60,821 bases of DNA from an uncultured Flavobacteriaceae bacterium (GTDB lineage Bacteria; Bacteroidota; Bacteroidia; Flavobacteriales; Flavobacteriaceae): assembly GCA_913045325.1 (NCBI GenBank), contig CAJWPZ010000009.1, forward strand, positions 1-60,821, written 5' to 3'. This document shows, piece by piece, positions 9,549 through 18,211 of this stretch. The notes beneath the pieces were generated by a model. It saw only the letters and a list, made by a program, of their open reading frames with translations. It was not told the DNA's origin and ran no database searches. The first letter of the stretch is position 1; each line of letters begins with the position of its first letter. The translations under genes were made by a program, and so were the position numbers.

Positions 9549-11042
9549 ATGAATAAGGTACGTTTCTATTGCTTGCAAATAGTGGCTGTTTTTACCCTCT
9601 GCATCTCACCCTTTGGGCTACTTGCACAGGATGAAGATACAAATAATCTGCAACCAATTGTTGTAGAAATCCAAAAACAGACCATACCCTTAGATGAGGA
9701 ACTTTCGGATAAAGAAAAATCTGAGAGTTTCAATGTAATTACAAACGGGCTTAGCATTGCCATTATCGCAATACTCTCTTTACTTACCCTATCACTCTAC
9801 AAAAACAACAACTTAAGGGCCAAGGCAAATACCTTACTTCAAGATAAAAACACAGAGTTACAATTAGCAAAAGAAAAAGCAGAAAAAGCATCTTTAGCCA
9901 AGGCACAGTTTTTATCTACCATAACACATGAGCTGAGAACACCCCTTTATGCCGTAACAGGACTCACCCATTTATTGATGGAAGAAAATCCAAAAGAACA
10001 TCAAAGAGAGCACCTAGAGTCTCTTAAGTTTTCTGGAGAGTTTCTGTTATCTCTTATTAACAATATCTTAGACCTTAACAAACTTGAAGCAAATAAAGTA
10101 GAAATTGAAAAAATATCATTTCATCTTAAAAAAAGAATTAATGATGTGCTTATTGCCCTTAAGAAATCTGCAAACGACAAAAAAACAACCTTTAGAGTTG
10201 ATTATGATGATAGCATTCCTGAGAGCCTCTCTGGTGACCCAGTGAAACTATCTCAAGTACTAATCAACCTTATTGGTAACTCCGTTAAATTTACCCAAAA
10301 TGGAGAAGTAGTAATTCGGGTTAGAAAAATTGATCAATACAACAACAGCATAAAACTTAATTTTGAAATTCAAGACAATGGTGTAGGAATCTCCAAGAAA
10401 AAACAAAAAACAATTTTCGAAACCTTCTCTCAAGGGTCACTACAAATAAACAGAAAATTTGGGGGAACAGGCCTTGGGCTCTCTATTGTGAAAAATCTAC
10501 TTGAACTAATGAACAGTAAAATTCAACTAGAAAGTAAACTTGGAGAAGGATCAAAGTTCTGGTTTAATATAGATCTTGACATTTCAGATGAAAAAGTAGT
10601 GCAACAATCCAAAGTCAATAAAAAGAAGGTTATTGACCTGCAATACCTTGTTGGCAAAAGTGTATTGGTGGTCGAGGATAACAAAATAAACCAAATGATT
10701 ACCAAGAAAATTTTAGAGAAAAACAAGATGGTATGTCAAGTGGCAGATAACGGTACGGATGCTGTTGCGCTAGTAGAAGAAAATGATTTTGACATTGTGA
10801 TAATGGACATACATATGCCAGGTATTAGCGGCATTGAAGCTACTCAAAAGATACGAGATTTTAATAAAGAGCTTCCTGTAATTGCACTTACGGCCGTTAC
10901 TATTGATGAGAATCTAGATGAGTTTTTCAGGGTTGGATTTAATGAAATTATACCTAAACCCTTTAAGCCAGAAGAGTTTTTTGAAAAAATTCATGACACC
11001 CTCAAACTAAGTAAAAAACAAAACACTACTACCCTTTCATAA
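9549..11042 (+). CDS. hybrid sensor histidine kinase/response regulator
   Basis: 497 aa. Order: signal-like segment (1-26), about 40 periplasmic residues, one membrane helix (67-84), a short coiled coil, HisKA with H127 (STITHELRTPL), HATPase with N-box N244, DNGVGI and GTGLGLSIV, then a receiver domain from about 370 with phospho-acceptor D420 (DIVIMDIHMPG) and a late KPF lysine. It should autophosphorylate and pass phosphate to its own receiver. The periplasmic part is too short for a standard sensor domain and there is no DNA-binding output, so a partner protein is likely. It starts 29 bases after gap and its end overlaps convergent lpxK by 14 bases. Confidence 0.92.
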   Translation: MNKVRFYCLQIVAVFTLCISPFGLLAQDEDTNNLQPIVVEIQKQTIPLDEELSDKEKSESFNVITNGLSIAIIAILSLLTLSLYKNNNLRAKANTLLQDKNTELQLAKEKAEKASLAKAQFLSTITHELRTPLYAVTGLTHLLMEENPKEHQREHLESLKFSGEFLLSLINNILDLNKLEANKVEIEKISFHLKKRINDVLIALKKSANDKKTTFRVDYDDSIPESLSGDPVKLSQVLINLIGNSVKFTQNGEVVIRVRKIDQYNNSIKLNFEIQDNGVGISKKKQKTIFETFSQGSLQINRKFGGTGLGLSIVKNLLELMNSKIQLESKLGEGSKFWFNIDLDISDEKVVQQSKVNKKKVIDLQYLVGKSVLVVEDNKINQMITKKILEKNKMVCQVADNGTDAVALVEENDFDIVIMDIHMPGISGIEATQKIRDFNKELPVIALTAVTIDENLDEFFRVGFNEIIPKPFKPEEFFEKIHDTLKLSKKQNTTTLS

Positions 11043-12045
11043 AGGCTATTGCCTCCAAAATGGTTTGTTTAAAAAACGATTCTTGTTTGTTTAAAATAAT
11101 CGTTTTTATAGGTAAATAATACAGCGCATATTTCCCTAAAGACCCTTGCAGACGCATGTAATCTTTCTCTGTTGTTATAATTAATTCTTCTTGTTTTAAC
11201 TCAGAGATTTCAGAAGCAGAAAAACGATGATGATCTGCATATTTTTTATGGGTAAAAGAAAAACCTTGCTCTTTTAAAAACAAAACCAATGGATCGGGAT
11301 TGGCAATACCCGTTACAAGTGTGAAAGACTTATCTTTTAAATACCCTAATGGCAAATTTTCGCTAATCCCAAAAATAGTATCTGCATATCCTATTTTAGA
11401 AAAATATACTTTTTGATGAGATGCTAGATTAAGCAAAAATTTAATTTCTTGCAATCTTGCATACGATACTTTGTCTGGACATTTTGTGACCACTATTACA
11501 TCTGCACGAGAGGCTCCCTTTCTAGACTCTCTTAAATTTCCTGCAGGTAAAAAATAATCTTCAAAAAACAAATCATCAAAAGCCGTTAATAAAATAGAAA
11601 AACCTGGAATTACTTTTCTGTGCTGGAATGCATCATCTAATAAAATAACATCTGCCTGGGGCAGTAATTTTTCAATACCTGTTTTTCTATCCTCACAAAC
11701 CGCAACTCTTAGCGATGGAAACTTTTGCTTAAACTGCAACGGCTCGTCTCCTGTTTGAGAGGCAGACAAATTTGGCTGAACCTCCAAATAGCCCGAAGAC
11801 CTACGACCATAACCTCTACTTAGCACTGCAAGGTCATGGCTGTCTTTTAAATAGCTAACCAGAAGCTCTATCATTGGAGATTTTCCAGTGCCACCAACAG
11901 ATAGGTTCCCTACACATATAATTGGCTTTTTATAAGAAACACCTCTAAAGCCAAGCCACTTTTTGTTATACAAAAAGTTACGCGTAGTAACTACCCAGCC
12001 ATATACAACAGCAACCGGAAACAATAATTTTCTAAAGCGGTTCAT
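11029..12045 (-). CDS. lpxK: tetraacyldisaccharide 4'-kinase
   Basis: 338 aa. It phosphorylates the lipid A precursor at the 4' position on the inner face of the inner membrane. The N-terminus has a hydrophobic segment (about residues 8-22) and the Walker A GNLSVGGTGKSP at 46-57. The SRGYGR and LLDDAFQHRKV motifs typical of LpxK follow. It is transcribed towards the histidine kinase gene, with 14 shared bases at the 3' ends. A TACTTTCG sequence about 14 bases upstream of the start may be its -7 box. Confidence 0.94.
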   Translation of the reverse strand: MNRFRKLLFPVAVVYGWVVTTRNFLYNKKWLGFRGVSYKKPIICVGNLSVGGTGKSPMIELLVSYLKDSHDLAVLSRGYGRRSSGYLEVQPNLSASQTGDEPLQFKQKFPSLRVAVCEDRKTGIEKLLPQADVILLDDAFQHRKVIPGFSILLTAFDDLFFEDYFLPAGNLRESRKGASRADVIVVTKCPDKVSYARLQEIKFLLNLASHQKVYFSKIGYADTIFGISENLPLGYLKDKSFTLVTGIANPDPLVLFLKEQGFSFTHKKYADHHRFSASEISELKQEELIITTEKDYMRLQGSLGKYALYYLPIKTIILNKQESFFKQTILEAIAFMKG

Positions 12046-12205
12046 GCAACGAAAGTAGTAATATGTTTGGGAAATGCTTCTTAAAAATTAAAATTTCAGA
12101 AAAAAAAAGAGATAAATTACAACTCAGATTCTAGTATATTTACGAAATAGTATGTGATTGATGACAACCTAAAGCAAAGGATATGTTATTTTAAAAAAGA
12201 CAATT

Positions 12206-13300
12206 ATGAAAATAAAAGAAATTATTACATTACTAGATGAGTTTGCTCCACTTGCATATGCAGAGGATTTTGATAACACGGGTCTATTGGTTGGAGATCA
12301 AGAGGCCACTGTAACGGGTATACTTATAACCCTAGACACTCTAGAGGCTGTTGTAGAGGAAGCTATCGAGAAAAAATGCAACCTTATTGTTAGCTTTCAT
12401 CCCATTGTATTTAAGGGCTTAAAAAAACTAACAGGAGCTACTTATGTAGAGCGTGTGGTCCAAAAAGCAATAAAAAATGACATCCATATTTTTGCAATAC
12501 ATACCGCTTTAGACAATAGCTTTGAAGGGGTAAATGCTCAAATATGCAATACCCTTGAATTAATACATAAAAAGATTTTAATCCCTCAGAAACAAACAAT
12601 CAAAAAACTAACTACTTATGCCCCCTCAAAGGCGGTAGATGGTATTAAAAAAGCACTATTTAATGTGGGTGGCGGAACCATTGGAAACTATCAAGAGTGT
12701 AGTTTTACCTCTCAGGGCATCGCTACTTTTAAAGGCAATGAGCATAGCAATCCAGTTGTAGGCAAAAAAGGGGTCACTCAAACTACCTCAGAGCTCATGA
12801 TTACCATGACCTTTCCAAAGCATTTAGAAAAAAATATACTTAGCACCCTGCACAACAGCCACCCTTATGAAGAGGTTGCCTATGAAATAACCACACTTGA
12901 AAACACCAACCAACACATAGGCATGGGTATGATTGCAGAGCTTGAAAACCCAATGGATGAAGATGCTTTTTTAATGTATTTAAAAGAAAAAATGAATACA
13001 CAATGTATTAGACACTCAAAAAAGACAAATAAATCTATAAAAAAAGTTGCCGTGTTAGGTGGCAGTGGCAGCTTTGCAATTAGCGATGCAATTGCCCAAG
13101 GAGCAGATGTATACATAAGCTCTGATTTAAAATACCATGACTTTTACACTGCAGAAAACAAGATTCTATTGGCAGATATAGGGCACTATGAAAGCGAACA
13201 ATACACAAAAGAGCTTTTACATACCTATCTTACAAAAAAAATCGCTAATTTCGCAGTCGTTTTATCGCAAATAAACACAAATCCAATTAGCTATTTTTAA
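12206..13300 (+). CDS. Nif3-like dinuclear metal centre protein (GTP cyclohydrolase 1 type 2 family)
   Basis: 364 aa, with a mid-protein insert (about residues 130-235) between the two halves of the Nif3 fold, as in the YqfO branch. Metal-ligand candidates are H65 (SFHP), H99 and D103 (AIHTALDNSF), and the GHYESE near the C-terminus. Many family members have HHP where this protein has FHP, so one ligand seems absent. The physiological reaction of the family is unsettled. The next gene starts three bases after its stop, a conserved pairing in which the coiled-coil protein follows Nif3. Confidence 0.88.
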   Translation: MKIKEIITLLDEFAPLAYAEDFDNTGLLVGDQEATVTGILITLDTLEAVVEEAIEKKCNLIVSFHPIVFKGLKKLTGATYVERVVQKAIKNDIHIFAIHTALDNSFEGVNAQICNTLELIHKKILIPQKQTIKKLTTYAPSKAVDGIKKALFNVGGGTIGNYQECSFTSQGIATFKGNEHSNPVVGKKGVTQTTSELMITMTFPKHLEKNILSTLHNSHPYEEVAYEITTLENTNQHIGMGMIAELENPMDEDAFLMYLKEKMNTQCIRHSKKTNKSIKKVAVLGGSGSFAISDAIAQGADVYISSDLKYHDFYTAENKILLADIGHYESEQYTKELLHTYLTKKIANFAVVLSQINTNPISYF

Positions 13301-13303
13301 TGT

Positions 13304-14086
13304 ATGGCAACAAATAAAGAAATTTCTGTTGAAGAAAAGCTACGCGCTTTGTATGATCTACAACTAATTGATTCTCGCATTGACGAAATCAAAAATGTAC
13401 GAGGGGAACTTCCTCTTGAAGTGCAAGATCTTGAAGACGAGGTAGCAGGGATGAATACCCGACTTGAAAAATTAACTACAGACCTTGAGGTTATTCAAGA
13501 GAGTATCAAAGCAAAAAAGCTTGGTATTGAAACCTCAAAGGAGCTTATCAAGAAATACACAGCACAACAAGATAAGGTTCGTAACAACCGTGAGTACAAT
13601 GCTTTGAGCAAAGAGGTAGAATTTCAAGAATTAGAAATTCAATTAGCCGAAAAGCACATCAAAGAATTTAAGGTTCAAATCGAGCAGAAAAAAGAAGTAG
13701 TTGAGCAAACCAAAGAACGTGTTGGAGCAAGAGAAGAGCACCTTAAGCACAAACAAGGTGAACTTGATGAGATTTTATCTGAGACTGAGAAAGAAGAAAC
13801 TTCTTTACTCAAAGAATCTGAAAAATTTGAAAAGAAAATCGAAGACCGTCTAGTTATAGCATACAAGCGTATCCGTACCAATGTAAAAAATGGTTTGGCA
13901 GTTGTAGCAATAGAAAGAGGTGCCTCTGGTGGATCTTTCTTTACCATTCCTCCACAAGTGCAAATGGAGATTGCTTCGCGTAAAAAAATTATTACTGATG
14001 AGCACAGTGGCCGTATCTTGATTGATCAAGAACTAGCTACTCAAGAAAAAGAAAAAATGCAAAAAGTATTTTCTAAAATGAAGTAA
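13304..14086 (+). CDS. C4 zinc-ribbon family coiled-coil protein lacking the zinc cysteines
   Basis: 260 aa. Residues 1-185 are a long charged coiled coil with a conserved QQDKVRNNREYNALSKEVE segment. The C-terminal domain aligns with the zinc-ribbon domain of this family (IPPQVQMEIASRKKI, GRILID). Where relatives have CxxC pairs this protein has SGGS and DEHSGR, so no zinc site remains. It is translationally linked to the Nif3 gene upstream (three-base gap) and followed by a strong terminator. The exact role is unknown; relatives are proposed to act in nucleic-acid or membrane processes. Confidence 0.88.
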   Translation: MATNKEISVEEKLRALYDLQLIDSRIDEIKNVRGELPLEVQDLEDEVAGMNTRLEKLTTDLEVIQESIKAKKLGIETSKELIKKYTAQQDKVRNNREYNALSKEVEFQELEIQLAEKHIKEFKVQIEQKKEVVEQTKERVGAREEHLKHKQGELDEILSETEKEETSLLKESEKFEKKIEDRLVIAYKRIRTNVKNGLAVVAIERGASGGSFFTIPPQVQMEIASRKKIITDEHSGRILIDQELATQEKEKMQKVFSKMK

Positions 14087-14109
14087 TAAATTTTAGCATA
14101 ACAATAACA

Positions 14110-14139
14110 AAGCCTTCACTCATAGTGAAGGCTTTTTTT
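14110..14139 (+). terminator. Rho-independent terminator of the Nif3/zinc-ribbon operon
   Basis: An 11-bp perfect stem (AAGCCTTCACT with AGTGAAGGCTT) around a CAT loop, followed by a T run, 23 bases after the stop codon at 14086. Confidence 0.9.
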
Positions 14140-14174
14140 ATTACTTTAGTTTTAGGATTATAAAACACTAAACC

Positions 14175-14858
14175 ATGAAAAGAAATCTCTTGTTTTTTAT
14201 TACAGCTATCTTAATGATATCTCAGGCATCATGTCAATCTAAAGACAATACAACAAACCAGCAAAGGGCATTAAAAACCCAGCAAACAATAACACCTACA
14301 CAGGTTGCACCTATAGATGGTTTGGACCGCGCTTATTTTGCTAGTGGTTGTTTTTGGTGTGTAGAGGCTGTTTATGAGAGTTTGAAAGGAGTAAAAGAGA
14401 GCGTCTCTGGCTACAGTGGTGGGCATACTCAAAACCCAACGTACGCCTCCAGCAATACAGGAAGAACTGGTCATGCAGAAGCCGTAGAAATTAGCTACAA
14501 CGCTCAAGAGATACAATTTTCAGATTTGGTAGATGTATATTTTGGATCTCAAAACATTGGGCAAGTAAATGGGCAAGGCCCAGATAGAGGCTCACAGTAC
14601 CGCTCTATCATATTTTATCAAAACCAAATTCAAAAAAATATTATAGACGCTAAAATTAAAGAGCTAGAACAAACCCTAGGCAAGGGCTATGTAGCCGCCG
14701 AGGTACTCCCTTTTGAAAAGTTTTGGGAAGGTGAGTCTTACCACCAAAACTATGAAAGGCTAAACCCTAGCAACCCATACATACAAAATGTGTCTATCCC
14801 TAGGTTGAGAAAATTTCAAAAAAAGTTTCCAGATTTATTAAAAACAAAAGGCTATTAA
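14175..14858 (+). CDS. msrA: peptide-methionine (S)-S-oxide reductase, probable lipoprotein
   Basis: 227 aa. It repairs oxidised methionine. The catalytic GCFWC motif gives C59, followed by GYSGGHTQNPTYASSNTGRTGHAE and GQGPDRGSQYRS, all MsrA hallmarks. The N-terminus (residues 1-19) is a signal peptide ending before C20 in QASCQS, which suggests an envelope-anchored lipoprotein rather than the usual cytosolic form. A low-complexity linker rich in Q and T (25-45) separates anchor and enzyme. No MsrB domain is fused. Confidence 0.93.
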   Translation: MKRNLLFFITAILMISQASCQSKDNTTNQQRALKTQQTITPTQVAPIDGLDRAYFASGCFWCVEAVYESLKGVKESVSGYSGGHTQNPTYASSNTGRTGHAEAVEISYNAQEIQFSDLVDVYFGSQNIGQVNGQGPDRGSQYRSIIFYQNQIQKNIIDAKIKELEQTLGKGYVAAEVLPFEKFWEGESYHQNYERLNPSNPYIQNVSIPRLRKFQKKFPDLLKTKGY

Positions 14859-14873
14859 TTTTGCTCAGCGATC

Positions 14874-14924
14874 AGAAAATAAGTTAATATACAGGTAGTT
14901 TAAAACCTAAGGGGCTTATTTTCT
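14874..14924. repeat. nested inverted repeat in the msrA-kynU gap
   Basis: Perfect 10-base arms AGAAAATAAG (14874-14883) and CTTATTTTCT (14915-14924) flank a 31-base interior, which holds a smaller inverted repeat (AGGT at 14893-14896, ACCT at 14905-14908). It lies 15 bases after msrA and 140 before kynU. It could be an msrA terminator, though the T tract is short, or a regulatory structure for the kynurenine cluster. Confidence 0.35.
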
Positions 14925-15066
14925 CTTAAATCTTCCTCCAACGCGGCAGTAATCAAATACTTTCTATATTTTTACTAAAACCAAACAACCTAGCATTAGG
15001 TGTTATTATAAAATTATAAATCCCTGGTATTTAAACCAAACAGGTACTATAATCTATTAGCTAATT

Positions 15067-16329
15067 ATGATATTTAAAAATTCAAGAGCTTTTGCCCAAC
15101 AGTGTGATGATCAAGACCCCCTTTCAAGTTTCAGAAAAGAGTTTTTACTCCCCTCAGATACTCAAGGAAATGAATTAATCTATCTCTGCGGAAACTCTCT
15201 AGGATTACAGCCCCTTAAAACAAAAGACTATATACACCAAGAGCTTGATGACTGGGCCAAACACGGTGTAGAAGGACATACAGAAGCCAAAAACCCATGG
15301 CTACCCTATCATGAGTTTTTAGCTCAAAATATGGCAGCTATTGTAGGAGCCAAACCAAGTGAGGTGGTCATCATGAATACCTTGACAACCAATTTGCATT
15401 TAATGATGGTAAGTTTCTATCAACCTACCGCAAAAAAGTATAAAATTGTAGTAGAGAGTGATGCCTTTCCTAGTGATAAATATGCCATGGAAAGTCAATT
15501 AAAATTTCATGGGTTTGACCCCACGCAAGGACTTATTTTATGGAAACCTAGAGAAGGTGAAGATTTGTGCCGCTTTGAAGACCTTGAGCAAATTTTAGAA
15601 ACACAAGCAGATGAGATAGCCCTACTGATGATAGGGAGCACCAATTATTACTCTGGCCAGCATTTCCCTTTAAAGAAAATTACAGCCCTTGGGCACAAGC
15701 ATAATTGCATGGTTGGCTTTGATTTAGCACATGGGGTGGGTAACATACAACCAAATTTACATGAGATAGGGGCAGATTTTGCCGTTTGGTGTACCTATAA
15801 ATATTTAAACAGTGGCCCTGGATCTTTAGGAGGCTGTTTTGTTCATGAGCGTCATCAGGACAACAAAAAACTCAATCGCTTTGCTGGATGGTGGGGACAC
15901 AATAAAGAAACCCGCTTTAATATGCGCCATGAATTTGATGCAATCCCCGGAGCAGAGGGATGGCAACTTAGCAACCCTCCTATTTTGTCAATGGCAGCCA
16001 TACGTGCATCTCTAGACACTTTCAAAGATGCAGGTTTTGATAACCTTAGAGCAAAAAGCGAGAAATTAACTGGATATCTTGAATTCTTACTAGATGAAAT
16101 AGACACCGATGATATTAACATCATTACTCCAAGAAATAAAGAAGAAAGAGGCTGCCAGCTGAGCATACAGGTTAAAAATGCAGACAAAACTCTGCATAGC
16201 AAATTAACCCAAGCAGGTGTTATTAGCGATTGGAGAGAACCAAATGTTATTCGAGTTGCTCCGGCGCCTTTGTACAACAGTTATAAAGATGTATTTGAAT
16301 TTGTATCACGATTAAAAAGTATATTATAA
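15067..16329 (+). CDS. kynU: kynureninase
   Basis: 420 aa PLP enzyme. It cleaves kynurenine or 3-hydroxykynurenine to (3-hydroxy)anthranilate and alanine. Hallmarks: YLCGNSLGLQP near residue 40, FPSDKYA at 134-140, FDLAHGVGN at 218-226, and the PLP lysine K245 in WCTYKYLNSGPG. It opens the catabolic cluster and the next gene, kmo, starts one base after its stop, so the two are co-translated. A CTATATTTTTAC sequence about 100 bases upstream may be the promoter. Confidence 0.96.
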   Translation: MIFKNSRAFAQQCDDQDPLSSFRKEFLLPSDTQGNELIYLCGNSLGLQPLKTKDYIHQELDDWAKHGVEGHTEAKNPWLPYHEFLAQNMAAIVGAKPSEVVIMNTLTTNLHLMMVSFYQPTAKKYKIVVESDAFPSDKYAMESQLKFHGFDPTQGLILWKPREGEDLCRFEDLEQILETQADEIALLMIGSTNYYSGQHFPLKKITALGHKHNCMVGFDLAHGVGNIQPNLHEIGADFAVWCTYKYLNSGPGSLGGCFVHERHQDNKKLNRFAGWWGHNKETRFNMRHEFDAIPGAEGWQLSNPPILSMAAIRASLDTFKDAGFDNLRAKSEKLTGYLEFLLDEIDTDDINIITPRNKEERGCQLSIQVKNADKTLHSKLTQAGVISDWREPNVIRVAPAPLYNSYKDVFEFVSRLKSIL

Positions 16330-16330
16330 C

Positions 16331-17731
16331 ATGGAAAACAGTAATCAAAAATTACTAATTATTGGAGCAGGATTATGTGGTAGCTTATTGGCGCTGCGTA
16401 TGGCGCAAAGAGGGTATGAAGTACAACTGGTAGAAAAGCGCCCAGATCTTCGTGATGTTACTCAAGATGCAGGACGTTCTATCAACTTGTCTCTTAGTGA
16501 TCGTGGCCTAAAAGCATTACGCCTGGCGGGTGTTGAAAAGCAGGCTTTAGAATTATGTATCCCTATGTATGGCCGTATGATTCATGATAGTAAAGGCAAC
16601 TCTTTTATGAGTAATTACAGTGGTAGAGATGGAGAATATATAAACTCTATCTCACGTCCAGGATTAAACATGTTACTACTAGACAAGGCACAGGCAATGC
16701 CAAATGTTGAACTAATTTTCAATAAAGGATGTACAGCTGTAGACCTTGAACAAGGGACTGCTACTTTTACAGATTACAACACCAAACAAGAAAGCACCTT
16801 TAAGGGAGATCTTGTTTTAGCCACAGATGGTGCAGGCTCTGTAGTTCGTAGGGCTATGTTTAATAAACGAGAACTCTTGTTTAGTTTCTCTCAACAATGG
16901 CTCACTCATGGGTATAAAGAAATCACCATCCCAGCTACCAAAGATGGCGGCTATAGAACCGAGAAAGGAGCACTACATATTTGGCCTCGTGGAGAAGATA
17001 TGCTCATTGCCTTGCCTAATCTAGATGGTAGTTTCACTGTAACGTTGTTTGCGCCTTATGCAAATACAAAATATTGTTTTGATAATTTAACAACTCCAGA
17101 AATGGTCCAGGAATATTTTACCCAAGAATATCCTGACGCCATTGCACTGATGCCAAATCTGGTTGCAGAGTTTTTTGACAACCCAACAGGACCTTTGGGC
17201 ACCATACGTTGTTCTCCTTGGCACTGTTATGAAAAAGTGGTCTTACTTGGAGATGCAGCACATGCAATTGTACCATTTTATGGGCAAGGTATGAATGCAA
17301 GTTTTGAAGATGTTTTTGTGTTTGACGAGATACTAAACAAACATCAGGGAAATTGGAAAACAGTCTTAACGGAGTATGAAAAAACACGTAGAAAAGACAC
17401 CGATGCCATTGCAAATTTGGCCCTAGACAATTTTCATGAAATGAAAGAGCACACAGCAAGCCCATTGTTTCAAGAAAAACGTAAATTAGAAATGGCATTT
17501 GAAGGACAATTTCCAAAACAGTATTCTAGTAAATATTCTTTAGTTACTTTTAATGAAGATATTTCATACCACCAAGCAATGACAAGAGGAAGAGCACAGG
17601 ACAAAACAATCTTAAAACTATTATCTGGGGGCTTACTCCCTGATAGCATGCAAACAAAAGAGAAATTAAAATTAGTACAACAACAAACAAACGCACTGCT
17701 TCAAGAAAGTGAAGGAGCGGGAAAATTATAA
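16331..17731 (+). CDS. kmo: kynurenine 3-monooxygenase
   Basis: 466 aa FAD monooxygenase that hydroxylates kynurenine at C3 using NADPH and oxygen. The FAD-binding IIGAGLCGSLLALRMAQRGYEV starts at residue 10. The second flavin motif GDAAHAIVPFYGQGMNASFED lies around 307-330. The DAGRSINLSLSDRG segment is typical of KMO rather than other group A hydroxylases. In order of reaction it acts before KynU, giving 3-hydroxyanthranilate. It follows kynU by one base and precedes the RidA gene by six. Confidence 0.95.
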   Translation: MENSNQKLLIIGAGLCGSLLALRMAQRGYEVQLVEKRPDLRDVTQDAGRSINLSLSDRGLKALRLAGVEKQALELCIPMYGRMIHDSKGNSFMSNYSGRDGEYINSISRPGLNMLLLDKAQAMPNVELIFNKGCTAVDLEQGTATFTDYNTKQESTFKGDLVLATDGAGSVVRRAMFNKRELLFSFSQQWLTHGYKEITIPATKDGGYRTEKGALHIWPRGEDMLIALPNLDGSFTVTLFAPYANTKYCFDNLTTPEMVQEYFTQEYPDAIALMPNLVAEFFDNPTGPLGTIRCSPWHCYEKVVLLGDAAHAIVPFYGQGMNASFEDVFVFDEILNKHQGNWKTVLTEYEKTRRKDTDAIANLALDNFHEMKEHTASPLFQEKRKLEMAFEGQFPKQYSSKYSLVTFNEDISYHQAMTRGRAQDKTILKLLSGGLLPDSMQTKEKLKLVQQQTNALLQESEGAGKL

Positions 17732-17737
17732 TACATT

Positions 17738-18151
17738 ATGGGAAAATTAGTAGCAGGAAAAGCAACACCCAGAGGTGCATATCCTCATATAAAAAGAGCA
17801 GGTGATTTTTTATTTGTGAGCGGAACCAGTTCTCGCTTGCCAGACAACACCATTGCAGGAGCCGATAAAATAGATGACATGGGTACAATTTTTTTGGATA
17901 TAAAACAGCAAACCAGAGCTGTTTTAAATAATATAAAAGATGTACTTGCCTCAGAAAATGCCACGATGGAGGATGTTGTTGATGTTGGTAGTTTTTTGGT
18001 AAACATGAATGATTTTGGAGGCTATAACCAGGTGTATGGAGAGTTTTTTAGCAAAGAAACTGGCCCTGCAAGAACAACGGTTGCCGTCCACCAATTACCC
18101 CACCCACATCTTGTTATAGAAATTAAAGTAACAGCTTACAAACCCTTATAA
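17738..18151 (+). CDS. RidA-family protein, probable 2-aminomuconate deaminase
   Basis: 137 aa, single RidA/YjgF domain ([21 protein letters not shown], and the C-terminal [15 protein letters not shown]). General RidA proteins hydrolyse reactive enamines and imines. Within 2-aminophenol and 3-hydroxyanthranilate pathways, members of this family act as 2-aminomuconate deaminase. Its place between kmo and a semialdehyde dehydrogenase supports that reading here. It is six bases after kmo. The assignment to 2-aminomuconate is from context, not from a diagnostic residue I can point to. Confidence 0.85.
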   Translation: MGKLVAGKATPRGAYPHIKRAGDFLFVSGTSSRLPDNTIAGADKIDDMGTIFLDIKQQTRAVLNNIKDVLASENATMEDVVDVGSFLVNMNDFGGYNQVYGEFFSKETGPARTTVAVHQLPHPHLVIEIKVTAYKPL

Positions 18152-18211
18152 AAATTAATATTTACCATAAACCAAGACAGTAAAATTATATTAAATAATA
18201 CCTCGCAATCT

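Noticed and set aside
15855-16277. 140-aa minus-strand frame inside kynU
   Set aside because: Antisense shadow; kynU coding is unambiguous there.
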